From NCBI RefSeq assembly GCF_003337435.1, contig NZ_QPJS01000001.1, forward strand, positions 822,513-886,512: a DNA stretch of 64,000 bases, in the 5' to 3' direction. This document shows, piece by piece, positions 27,398 through 34,577 of this stretch. The position numbers were made by a program, and so were the translations under genes. Numbering within the stretch: the first letter of the stretch is position 1; every line of letters starts with the position of its first letter. The DNA is from Schleiferia thermophila. GTDB taxonomy: Bacteria; Bacteroidota; Bacteroidia; Flavobacteriales; Schleiferiaceae. The notes under the pieces were generated by a model that was given only the letters and a program-made list of their open reading frames with translations, was not told where the DNA came from and made no database searches.

Positions 27398-28092
27398 TGA
27401 ATTTGTTCTTCGCACAGCCATTGCACACCGGTACCATACAACTTGACACGGAGGAGAGCCATCACCTCGTTAAAGTCCTCAGGCTCCAAACCGGTGAACC
27501 AGTCCTACTGACCGATGGTCGCGGTCTCTTGGCAAAAGGAGTAGTGCTCGACACGCATCCCAAAAAAACCACAATAGAAGTAACCGAGCTGAACACACAG
27601 CCCAACCACCATCCTCAAATTCACCTCTTCACATCACCGACACGCACTACCGACCGAACCGAATGGCTCATAGAAAAAGCTACCGAACTTGGCGTCACTT
27701 CCCTGAATTTTGTCCAATGCCAACGTACTGCAAGAAGCAAATTCAACATCGACCGATACCACAGAATCAGCCAGGCTGCCTGTAAACAAAGCCTCAACCC
27801 ATATTTCCCACACATTACATACTACTCCACCTTCCAGGAAGCCATTGCACACGCCCGGGGCCTCAAAGCACTTGCTACATGTGCTCATACGCACAAAACA
27901 CCCATTACAGCATGGTCCCCCGATGCCGAGGTAGTGAGTCTGTATATCGGACCGGAAGGCGATTTCACACCTGCCGAAATTTCTGCCGCACTCCATTCAG
28001 GTGCATCCATCATCTCCCTTGGAAGCCTTCGACTGCGTACAGAAACCGCAGCTATTGCCGCCCTCTCATTCCTCCGTTTGCGAAACCTCTAA
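27397..28092 (+). CDS. rsmE: 16S rRNA (uracil-1498-N3)-methyltransferase RsmE
   Basis: RsmE methylates N3 of U1498 in 16S rRNA in the 30S subunit. The 231-residue SPOUT-class protein has an N-terminal PUA-like domain (about 1-65) with ESHHLVKVLRLQTGE, and the knot domain with EWLIEKATELGVTSLNFVQCQRT (as blocks EKATELGV and QCQRT), VSLYIGPEGDFTPAEI and the final LGSLRLRTETAAIAALS, which forms the SAM-binding trefoil knot. It closes the tsaE-to-rsmE run; a 170-base gap holding the tRNA-Asp promoter follows. Confidence 0.94.
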   Translation: MNLFFAQPLHTGTIQLDTEESHHLVKVLRLQTGEPVLLTDGRGLLAKGVVLDTHPKKTTIEVTELNTQPNHHPQIHLFTSPTRTTDRTEWLIEKATELGVTSLNFVQCQRTARSKFNIDRYHRISQAACKQSLNPYFPHITYYSTFQEAIAHARGLKALATCAHTHKTPITAWSPDAEVVSLYIGPEGDFTPAEISAALHSGASIISLGSLRLRTETAAIAALSFLRLRNL

Positions 28093-28204
28093 TCCCTCTT
28101 CAACCCACCCTTTTCTTTCCTAACCAAAAGTTAATACCCTTAAAATAGTTGATAAACTCCTGAAAGTGACTTGTAAAAAAAATGCCCTTTAGCAAATAAA
28201 AGAT

Positions 28205-28234
28205 TTTGCGGTTTCGATTACAGCCATATCTTTG
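28205..28234 (+). promoter_or_regulatory. Promoter of tRNA-Asp
   Basis: TTTG (28205-28208) and TATCTTTG (28227-28234) are separated by 18 bases, 31 bases before the mature 5' end of the tRNA. Confidence 0.6.
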
Positions 28235-28265
28235 CCACCGCTTTTCCAAAGTTCATTGCATCTCT

Positions 28266-28339
28266 GGTCCGGTCGTTCAGTTGGTTAGGATGCCGCCCTG
28301 TCACGGCGGAGATCGCGGGTTCGAGTCCCGTCCGGACCG
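28266..28339 (+). tRNA. tRNA-Asp (anticodon GTC)
   Basis: A complete 74-nt cloverleaf: the seven-base acceptor arm GGTCCGG (28266-28272) pairs with CCGGACC (28332-28338), with discriminator G at 28339. The anticodon stem CCGCC/GGCGG encloses the loop CTGTCAC, so the anticodon is GTC (Asp). The T arm is CGGGTTCGAGTCCCG. CCA is not encoded. GUC is one of the anticodons modified to queuosine, so this tRNA is a substrate of the queA pathway at the start of the window. Confidence 0.97.
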
Positions 28340-28352
28340 CTTACAGCAAAAG

Positions 28353-28388
28353 TGCAAAAAGGGGCTCATCAGCCCCTTTTGCATTTTA
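28353..28388 (+). terminator. Rho-independent terminator after tRNA-Asp
   Basis: AAAAGGGGCT (28357-28366) pairs with AGCCCCTTTT (28371-28380) around a four-base loop, extended by TGC/GCA beyond a one-base bulge and followed by CATTTTATT. It lies 14 bases past the tRNA. Confidence 0.85.
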
Positions 28389-28581
28389 TTCCCACCGCAT
28401 CCCGAACCATCTCCTGCCTCTCAGACCTCCATGCAAGTTATTATCCACTATTACCTGTATCACCGCCACTCACAGCCAATCCCCAAAATCTCCAACCTCA
28501 TCCAGAAGGGACATCACCCAGGTGTCAGAAACCCATCCCTCTCACACCCCTGCTTACCCGCAAAAAGCAGTATGAACCCCC

Positions 28582-28589
28582 TATCTTTG
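28582..28589 (+). promoter_or_regulatory. -7 promoter element (TATCTTTG) of lysS
   Basis: TATCTTTG lies 40 bases before the lysS ATG. No TTTG is seen at 19-21 bases upstream. The stretch 28389-28581 otherwise shows nothing recognisable. Confidence 0.45.
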
Positions 28590-28629
28590 CAGCCGTTTTG
28601 TACAATCAAAGAAATCAACCACTTTTCCC

Positions 28630-30351
28630 ATGCTGTCCGAACAAGAACTCCAACGCAGAGAATCCCTTAAAAAACTCATCGAACTCGGCATCAATCCCTA
28701 TCCGGCCGACGAATATCCTGTCACCCATCACGCCACCGATATCCTTCAACACTTCAGCGACGACCAGCCCCAGGAATTTGCATCAGTATCCCTGGCTGGC
28801 CGCATCATGAGCAAGCGGCTAATGGGCAAAGCCGCCTTTTTCGACCTGAAAGACGCCACCGGCAAAATCCAGATATACTTCCAGCGCGACCAAATTTGTC
28901 CCACCGACGACAAGACCCTCTACAACGAAGTCGTTAAAAAACACATCGACATTGGCGACTTCATCGGAATCAAAGGCTATGTGTTCCGCACACAAATGGG
29001 TGAGCTCACCGTCCATGTACACACTTTTACCTTTTTGAGCAAAGCCCTCCGCCCCCTGCCCATTGTAAAAGTAGATGCACAAGGTCAGGTACACGACGCC
29101 TTTACCGACCCCGAACAGCGCTACCGCATGCGCTACGTAGACCTCGTCGTCAACCCCCACGTCAAAGACATCTTCATCAAACGAACCCGTATCATCCAGG
29201 CCATGCGCGAGTATTTCAATTCCTTCGGATATCTCGAGGTCGAAACCCCCATTCTCCAGCCCATCCCCGGCGGAGCCACGGCCCGCCCCTTCATCACCCA
29301 TCACAACGCACTCGACATACCCCTCTACCTCCGCATAGCAAATGAGCTCTACCTCAAGCGCCTCATTGTAGGCGGCTTCGAAGGCGTGTACGAATTTGCC
29401 AAAAACTTCCGAAACGAAGGCATGGACCGCACCCACAATCCCGAATTTACCGGCATGGAAATCTATGTAGCCTACAAAGACTACCACTGGATGATGCAAT
29501 TCACCGAAAACCTCCTTGAGCACGTCACCAAAGCCATCAACAACGGCAGCACACAAGTCCTCTTCGGCAAACACACCATCGACTTCAAAGCCCCCTACCC
29601 ACGCATCACCATGTACGAAGCCATTCGCCGATACACCGGCATCGACATCTCCGGTATGGACGAAGACCAGCTCCGCCAGACCTGTCACCAGCTCCACATC
29701 GACGTCACCCCCGAAATGGGCAAAGCCAAACTCATCGACGCCATCTTCGGCGAAAAATGCGAACCCCACTTCATCCAGCCCACCTTCATCATCGATTACC
29801 CCATCGAAATGTCGCCCCTCTGTAAAAAACACCGCCACGACCCACAGCTCACCGAGCGATTCGAACTCATTGTCAACGGCAAAGAAATCGCCAACGCCTA
29901 CTCCGAGCTCAACGATCCCCTCGACCAGCGCCAGCGCTTCGAAGAGCAGCTCCGCCTCAGCCAGCGAGGCGACGACGAAGCCATGTTCATCGACCACGAC
30001 TTCCTCCGCGCCCTCGAATACGGCATGCCACCCACCGCCGGCCTCGGCATCGGCATCGACCGCCTCACCATGCTCCTCACCGGTCAGACCAGCATACAAG
30101 AAGTCCTCTTCTTCCCTCAGATGAAACCCGAGCAGTTTACCACCGCCCCCAAAACCGACACATGGGCCCATGCAGGCATTCCTGCAGAATGGATCCCCCT
30201 AGCCCAGGAAGCCTTCGGCAGCCTCGACACCATGCGCAGCCTCAAGCCCACCCAAGTACACCAGCAGCTCAACGGCCTTCGCAAAAAGAAAAAACTCACC
30301 ATCCCCGCCCTCCAACTCTCCGAAGTCGAAGCCTGGTTTACCCAAAACTAA
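28630..30351 (+). CDS. lysS: Lysyl-tRNA synthetase, class II
   Basis: LysS charges tRNA-Lys. The 573-residue protein has the N-terminal OB-fold anticodon-binding domain (about 50-175, with SLAGRIMSKRLMGKAAFFDLKD), then the class II core: motif 1 near residue 185 (FNSFGYLEVETPILQPIPGGA), motif 2 near 260 (FRNEGMDRTHNPEFTGME) and motif 3 near 475 (AGLGIGIDRLTMLLT). About 70 residues follow motif 3, an extension common in Bacteroidota LysS, making it longer than the 505 residues of E. coli. Base use is unlike its neighbours: codons end in C very often (a sample 60-base row has 21 C and 10 G), which also opens long empty frames on the other strand. Confidence 0.97.
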   Translation: MLSEQELQRRESLKKLIELGINPYPADEYPVTHHATDILQHFSDDQPQEFASVSLAGRIMSKRLMGKAAFFDLKDATGKIQIYFQRDQICPTDDKTLYNEVVKKHIDIGDFIGIKGYVFRTQMGELTVHVHTFTFLSKALRPLPIVKVDAQGQVHDAFTDPEQRYRMRYVDLVVNPHVKDIFIKRTRIIQAMREYFNSFGYLEVETPILQPIPGGATARPFITHHNALDIPLYLRIANELYLKRLIVGGFEGVYEFAKNFRNEGMDRTHNPEFTGMEIYVAYKDYHWMMQFTENLLEHVTKAINNGSTQVLFGKHTIDFKAPYPRITMYEAIRRYTGIDISGMDEDQLRQTCHQLHIDVTPEMGKAKLIDAIFGEKCEPHFIQPTFIIDYPIEMSPLCKKHRHDPQLTERFELIVNGKEIANAYSELNDPLDQRQRFEEQLRLSQRGDDEAMFIDHDFLRALEYGMPPTAGLGIGIDRLTMLLTGQTSIQEVLFFPQMKPEQFTTAPKTDTWAHAGIPAEWIPLAQEAFGSLDTMRSLKPTQVHQQLNGLRKKKKLTIPALQLSEVEAWFTQN

Positions 30352-30385
30352 CCCACATCCACTTCCTATTTCTTTGCTTTTCTTT

Positions 30386-30509
30386 GGGCGTGCCCCCGCG
30401 CGCCGGCCACCTCACGGTAGCCTTACCGCGCGGGGTCGGGCTGCTGCGGGGTACGCTTCGCTCCCGTGCTCCGCACCGCCCTGCGGGCGCCCTCCGCATC
30501 CCTCACGCA
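30386..30509 (+). repeat. Structured GC-rich intergenic repeat element (Bacteroidota type)
   Basis: A 124-base GC-rich block in an otherwise AT-richer gap (30352-30856). It opens GGGCGTGCC and closes ATCCCTCACGC, and contains GGGGTCGGGCTG. The outer ends pair (GCGTG 30388-30392 with CACGC 30504-30508) and a perfect nine-base inverted repeat CCCCGCGCG/CGCGCGGGG lies inside (30394-30402, 30427-30435). I recognise these ends and the GGGTCGGGC core from intergenic repeats found many times in Bacteroidota genomes, usually just after a gene, as here after lysS. The orientation is arbitrary. From 30510 to 30802 I see nothing else. Confidence 0.7.
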
Positions 30510-30802
30510 CTACTCCCACAACCAGCAAACCCATCCGAAAAACCTGCACAAACCCGGAAGACAACCCTCAGACAAGAAACCAACCCACTGAAAGTCATAT
30601 AAATCCTATTAATAGAGTAGAAATGCAGGGAAAAAGCAGTAGAAAAACAGTGATATAACCTACTCAGAACTCTCACACAGCCCAAACCTGCATTCCGACA
30701 TGACACTCGAGATATCCGAAAAGAGACCCTCTGAAAAAATCCTCTCCAATCCATTGAAAATAAATCAAGTAAAAAAATCTTCTCAATCGTTCCTTCAGAT
30801 AG

Positions 30803-30833
30803 TTTGATACGTTAAACATTTGCTCTAACTTTG
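30803..30833 (+). promoter_or_regulatory. Promoter of the coiled-coil/zapA/6S/rny region
   Basis: TTTG (30803-30806) and TAACTTTG (30826-30833) are exactly 19 bases apart, the best -33/-7 pair in the window, 24 bases upstream of the ATG at 30857. Confidence 0.7.
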
Positions 30834-30856
30834 CAGCGCAAGGCGTAGAACCTGAT

Positions 30857-31144
30857 ATGAATTCTCTGGAAATGTTGGTCAGCAGACTAAAGGAGAAAGT
30901 AGAAGAAGCCACCCATCTGCTGCAAGAGGCCAGAGAAGAAAATATCAGACTCAAAGTCGAAGTCGTCCGATTGCGCAAGAGGGTACAGGACCTTCAGGCG
31001 CTCAACCAAAACCTCATCGAGCGACAAGGCTCCTTGCAAATGGAATTGGAGCGAACCGACACCCTCACGTCGATTCAAACCAAATCCAGAATTAATGAAC
31101 TGGTGCGGGAGATAGACAAATGTCTTGCGCTGTTGGAGCAATAA
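30857..31144 (+). CDS. Coiled-coil protein upstream of zapA (possible division protein)
   Basis: A 95-residue, highly charged protein that is predicted to be almost one continuous coiled coil (heptads from about residue 5 to 70; leucines in ENIRLKVEVVRLRKRVQDLQALNQNLIERQ). No membrane segment. A coiled-coil gene in front of zapA is common in Bacteroidota, and by size and form it could play a ZapB-like role in linking FtsZ-bound ZapA, but that is inference. It ends five bases before the zapA ATG and shares its promoter. Confidence 0.75.
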   Translation: MNSLEMLVSRLKEKVEEATHLLQEAREENIRLKVEVVRLRKRVQDLQALNQNLIERQGSLQMELERTDTLTSIQTKSRINELVREIDKCLALLEQ

Positions 31145-31149
31145 AAATT

Positions 31150-31467
31150 ATGGAAATAAATTCCGGAGAGTTTATAAAGATAAAGGTTCAGATAGCAGGC
31201 AGATGGTATCCGCTCAAAGTGCGAAGGTCCGAAGAACAAACCTTGAGAAATGCCATCAAACTGCTGGAAGACTGCCTGAATCAGCTGGAAAGAAACTACG
31301 ACGTAGCCACCAAGCAGGACCTGCTCGCCATGTGCGCCCTGCAATTGGCCAATCGATTGATTTCCAACGAAAAAAAACGCGAAGAAGAAACACAACGCCT
31401 CGAATATCAGCTCTCTGAAATTTATTCAATGCTCGAAACAAGTACGCAAGGTTTGCCATCAGCCTAA
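31150..31467 (+). CDS. zapA: Cell division protein ZapA
   Basis: ZapA bundles FtsZ filaments at the division ring. From the ATG at 31150 the product is 105 residues: an N-terminal beta-hairpin head (IKIKVQIAGRWYPLKV, about 9-24), then RRSEEQTLRNAIKLL and a long C-terminal coiled coil with MCALQLANRLIS, all as in the family. An upstream in-frame ATG (31120) lies inside the preceding gene and adds residues that do not fit the family. The gene order coiled-coil/zapA/6S RNA/rny is a recognisable Bacteroidota arrangement, and 6S RNA also follows zapA in enterobacteria. Confidence 0.88.
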   Translation: MEINSGEFIKIKVQIAGRWYPLKVRRSEEQTLRNAIKLLEDCLNQLERNYDVATKQDLLAMCALQLANRLISNEKKREEETQRLEYQLSEIYSMLETSTQGLPSA

Positions 31468-31487
31468 CGTTCTTTTTACACCCCATT

Positions 31488-31683
31488 GCCCGCACTGAAC
31501 GACTATGTGCTAAACTCAACAGTAATCCTAATAAGGAGCACTGCCTGGGGAGACTAAAGTAGGTCGCAACCCGCCCTTTGGGCCGGTGAAGCATACCGGC
31601 TTCCAGCGAAAACTTGAAGCTTGCCCGGCATCCTAAACGTGTCTAACCGGAGTTTAGACATCCAATTCAGTGCGGGTTTTTTT
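31488..31683 (+). ncRNA. ssrS: 6S RNA
   Basis: The gap between zapA and rny holds a long, self-closing RNA. CCCGCACTGAA (31489-31499) pairs perfectly over 11 bases with TTCAGTGCGGG (31666-31676), followed directly by seven T residues that act as terminator. Inside are an apical hairpin GCCGGT/ACCGGC (31582-31600) and a 3'-side hairpin GTCTAA/TTAGAC (31641-31659), leaving a large unpaired centre, as expected for the RNA that mimics an open promoter and binds sigma70-RNA polymerase. Length (~190 nt), closing stem and position after zapA all fit 6S RNA. No protein is encoded here; the rny frame could be extended into it but should not be. Confidence 0.8.
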
Positions 31684-31701
31684 ATTCAAAATTTTAAAGA
31701 A

Positions 31702-33243
31702 ATGGAAATCGTATTAATCGTATCATCGCTTATAGTCGGTGCGACAGCCGGGTGGTTTGCCAACCAGACCATCACCCGTAAAAAACTGCTGAAAAGAGGC
31801 TCCGCTATCATTCGCCAGGCAGAACAAGAAGCTGAAGCCATCAAAAAAGAAAAACTTCTGCAAGCCAAAGAAAAATTTCTCGAACTGAAAAATCAGCATG
31901 AAAAATCCATAACTCAAAGAGAAAAAAAGGTACAGGACGCTGAAATCAGAATCCGGGAAAAAGAATCCAAGGCCAATTCCATGCTCGAAGAAGTCAACCG
32001 AAAAGACAAGGAATTGACCCGAAAACTCGAACAAGTCGAAAGACAAACAGAACTCCTCGAACGAAAAAACCAGGAACTGGAAAAAATCCGCCTCTCCCAA
32101 ATCCAGCAGCTCCAGGTCATCAGCGGATTTACCGCCGAAGAAGCCAAAAACCAGCTCATCGAAAATCTCAAAGAAGAAGCAAGAGCACAGGCAGCCATTT
32201 ACATCCAAAACACACTCGAGGAAGCCAAAATGACCGCAGCCCAGGAAGCCCGTAAAGTTGTCATCAAAACCATACAGCGCATAGGCACCGAAACCGCCAT
32301 AGAAAATGCCGTTTCCGTATTCAACATCGACAATGAAGAGGTAAAAGGTCGCATTATAGGTCGTGAAGGCCGAAACATCAGAGCCTTTGAAGCTGCTACC
32401 GGAGTAGAAATTATCGTAGATGACACTCCGGATGCCATCATCCTCTCCTGCTTCGACCCGGTTCGGCGTGAGATTGCCAGACTCTCCCTTCACCGACTCG
32501 TGACAGATGGCCGCATTCACCCGGCACGAATCGAAGAAGTCGTAGCCAAAGTCACCCGACAAATCGAAGATGAAATAGCCGAAACCGGCAAGCGGACCAT
32601 CATCGATTTGGGCATTCACGGCCTCCATCCCGAACTGGTAAAAATTGTCGGCCGAATGAAATACAGGTCCTCCTATGGCCAAAACCTATTGCAACACTCG
32701 CGCGAAGTAGCCAACCTTTCCGCCGTCATGGCTTCCGAACTTGGTCTCAATCCAAAGATTGCCAAGCGAGCAGGATTGCTACACGATATAGGCAAAGTAC
32801 CTACCGAAGAAACCGACCTCCCCCACGCACTGCTCGGAATGCAATGGGCCGAGAAATACGGCGAAAAACCCGATGTCTGCAATGCCATTGGAGCTCACCA
32901 CGACGAAATAGAAATGACCTCCATTTATTCACCCATCATCCAGGTCTGCGATGCCATTTCCGGAGCACGTCCCGGCGCCCGCAGACAGGTGATGGAAAGC
33001 TACATGCAGCGCCTTAAAGACCTGGAAAGCCTGGCCATGAGTTACGACGGAGTAACAAAGGCGTATGCCATACAGGCAGGCCGCGAACTGCGCGTGATGG
33101 TCGAAAGTGAAAAAATAAGCGATTCCGCCTCACAGGAATTGTCATTCGAACTATCCCAGAGAATCCAAAATGAAATGACCTATCCGGGACAAGTAAAAGT
33201 CACCGTAATCAGGGAAACCAGAGCCGTAAATATCGCTAAATAA
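31702..33243 (+). CDS. rny: Ribonuclease Y
   Basis: RNase Y is the membrane-bound endonuclease that starts mRNA decay in bacteria lacking RNase E. From the ATG at 31702 the product is 513 residues: one N-terminal membrane helix (about 2-20), a long coiled coil (about 25-195), a KH RNA-binding domain with [21 protein letters not shown] (about 218-238), and an HD phosphohydrolase domain with [13 protein letters not shown] (catalytic His-Asp) and GAHHDE. The length matches the family. An upstream in-frame ATG at 31621 lies within the 6S RNA and is rejected. The stop overlaps the next start by one base (TAATG). Confidence 0.96.
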   Translation: MEIVLIVSSLIVGATAGWFANQTITRKKLLKRGSAIIRQAEQEAEAIKKEKLLQAKEKFLELKNQHEKSITQREKKVQDAEIRIREKESKANSMLEEVNRKDKELTRKLEQVERQTELLERKNQELEKIRLSQIQQLQVISGFTAEEAKNQLIENLKEEARAQAAIYIQNTLEEAKMTAAQEARKVVIKTIQRIGTETAIENAVSVFNIDNEEVKGRIIGREGRNIRAFEAATGVEIIVDDTPDAIILSCFDPVRREIARLSLHRLVTDGRIHPARIEEVVAKVTRQIEDEIAETGKRTIIDLGIHGLHPELVKIVGRMKYRSSYGQNLLQHSREVANLSAVMASELGLNPKIAKRAGLLHDIGKVPTEETDLPHALLGMQWAEKYGEKPDVCNAIGAHHDEIEMTSIYSPIIQVCDAISGARPGARRQVMESYMQRLKDLESLAMSYDGVTKAYAIQAGRELRVMVESEKISDSASQELSFELSQRIQNEMTYPGQVKVTVIRETRAVNIAK

Positions 33244-34118
33244 TGACTCGCCCCATTCAGTGGATGATTGCTTTGGCCTTTAGCTGGGTAGCATCCCCGG
33301 GCATGTCACAGACCTTGGTCATCACTGCCCGGGATGGCATTCAATTTACTGCCGGAGTCGATTCAGTGTATTACAACCTTCGATGGAAAAACAGTATAGC
33401 CTTCCCCTTGCGACAAGGAATGAAAAGCTTTTTTGTAGTTACCAAAGGCGATTCGGCCGTTTTTCAAAAGAAGATACCCTCTCTCAATGAAATTCATCAT
33501 TTTGTATTGGAGCAAAAAGAAAATTCCAACCAGGTAGCCTTGTTTTATAGAGGATTGCTGTCAGCTGTACCAGATACCGTCGAACTTGTCAGAGAAAAGA
33601 CATCCATAGCCCTTCAAAAGGCAAAATCAACCTTGCCATCCTTCAACCGCAAAGACACCTCTCCGGTATCGGTCATACCCACTCCGCCTTCCGAATTGAG
33701 TACCCAAGAGTCTGACCAGTCCCTGCATCGGCACAACAGAGAATCCCCAACCCACGATTCAAAGGAGCCCCCCAACATTGTACCTGCGCATCAGGACACC
33801 ACTCAAACCAAACCAAAGGAAGAAAACCCACTCCCAAACGCCTTTGCATCTGTGGTCAGCGCAGTAAAACAGGCCGAATTCGAATTCGAAAAAATAATGC
33901 TTCTCCGGGGCTACATCACCGAGCATAAAACCAATACAGAGGAGCTAAAAGTCTTTGCCGGATTGCTGACCTATGACCTCACACGATTGCAATTGCTCAA
34001 AGAAGCATTTCCCTATACACTCGACAAATTCAACTACAGAAACCTGATTTCTGTCTTCGATTTTGAGCTTTCGAAGCAAACTTTTGAAAATTTCATAAAA
34101 GAAAATGATCAACAATAA
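33243..34118 (+). CDS. Exported protein with C-terminal DUF4476-like domain
   Basis: A 291-residue protein with a signal peptide (about 1-23, ending SPGMSQ). The N-terminal part (about 24-115) is beta-rich; the middle (about 120-200) is low-complexity, rich in Ser, Pro, Thr and Gln. The last ~85 residues carry the DUF4476 pattern: LLRGYITEHKTNTEELKVF, LLTYDLTRLQLLKEAFPYTLD and VFDFELSKQTF. That domain is common in exported Bacteroidota proteins and has no known function. It is coupled to rny by a one-base overlap and overlaps the DUF423 gene by 14 bases. Confidence 0.75.
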   Translation: MTRPIQWMIALAFSWVASPGMSQTLVITARDGIQFTAGVDSVYYNLRWKNSIAFPLRQGMKSFFVVTKGDSAVFQKKIPSLNEIHHFVLEQKENSNQVALFYRGLLSAVPDTVELVREKTSIALQKAKSTLPSFNRKDTSPVSVIPTPPSELSTQESDQSLHRHNRESPTHDSKEPPNIVPAHQDTTQTKPKEENPLPNAFASVVSAVKQAEFEFEKIMLLRGYITEHKTNTEELKVFAGLLTYDLTRLQLLKEAFPYTLDKFNYRNLISVFDFELSKQTFENFIKENDQQ

Positions 34119-34497
34119 ATTCCTCCTGTATGTCGGTCTTGCACTTCTCATCACCGGCATCATCCTGGGCGCACTTGGTGCGCACGCACTTAAAACAATG
34201 CTCAACGAACAGCAATTCGACAGCTTTAAAACAGGTGTTTTCTATCAACTGCTTCACTCGGCAATATTCATTTCCTTCGGACTTAGCTCACAGTCATTGC
34301 ATCAAAACAAAACGTTTAAAGCAGGAACCACTATGGCCATTACGGGTGTGCTATTGTTCTCTGTATCCATTTATGTACTCAGTATTTCAGCGGTTTACGA
34401 CATTTCACTTCGGTGGCTGGGTCCGGTGACCCCACTTGGGGGGTTGCTTATGATTGCCGGGTGGTCAGTGGTATTTGCCTCCTTTCTAAAGAAATAA
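34105..34497 (+). CDS. DUF423 small membrane protein (YgdD-like)
   Basis: A 130-residue protein with four predicted membrane helices and the family-typical GLALLITGIILGALGAHALK at the N-terminus (with the conserved GAxGAHxL), FYQLLHSAIF near residue 47 and the ending GPVTPLGGLLMIAGW. These are the landmarks of DUF423/YgdD. Function unknown. It overlaps the preceding gene by 14 bases. Confidence 0.9.
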   Translation: MINNKFLLYVGLALLITGIILGALGAHALKTMLNEQQFDSFKTGVFYQLLHSAIFISFGLSSQSLHQNKTFKAGTTMAITGVLLFSVSIYVLSISAVYDISLRWLGPVTPLGGLLMIAGWSVVFASFLKK

Positions 34498-34577
34498 GCA
34501 AATTGCTCCGGCATTCGAGAAATACAATTGTTTAGGACTTTATTTTTACCCGGTCATTAATAGCATCGACCAACCTG

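Noticed and set aside
28206-28670. 154-codon frame over the tRNA-Asp and its terminator
   Set aside because: It reads straight through a perfect tRNA and a hairpin terminator; no protein family fits.
29516-30124. 202-codon Ser/Thr/Pro-rich plus-strand frame inside lysS
   Set aside because: A shifted reading of lysS; the repetitive Ser/Pro/Thr composition reflects C-ending codons.
28819-30171. 450-codon open frame on the minus strand inside lysS
   Set aside because: It arises from the C-ending codon bias of lysS, has a low-complexity composition (very rich in Val, Gly, Asp, Glu, Phe) and no family resemblance.
31621-31701. 27-residue N-terminal extension of RNase Y
   Set aside because: It lies in the 3' half of the 6S RNA and its terminator; the membrane anchor of RNase Y begins at the ATG at 31702.
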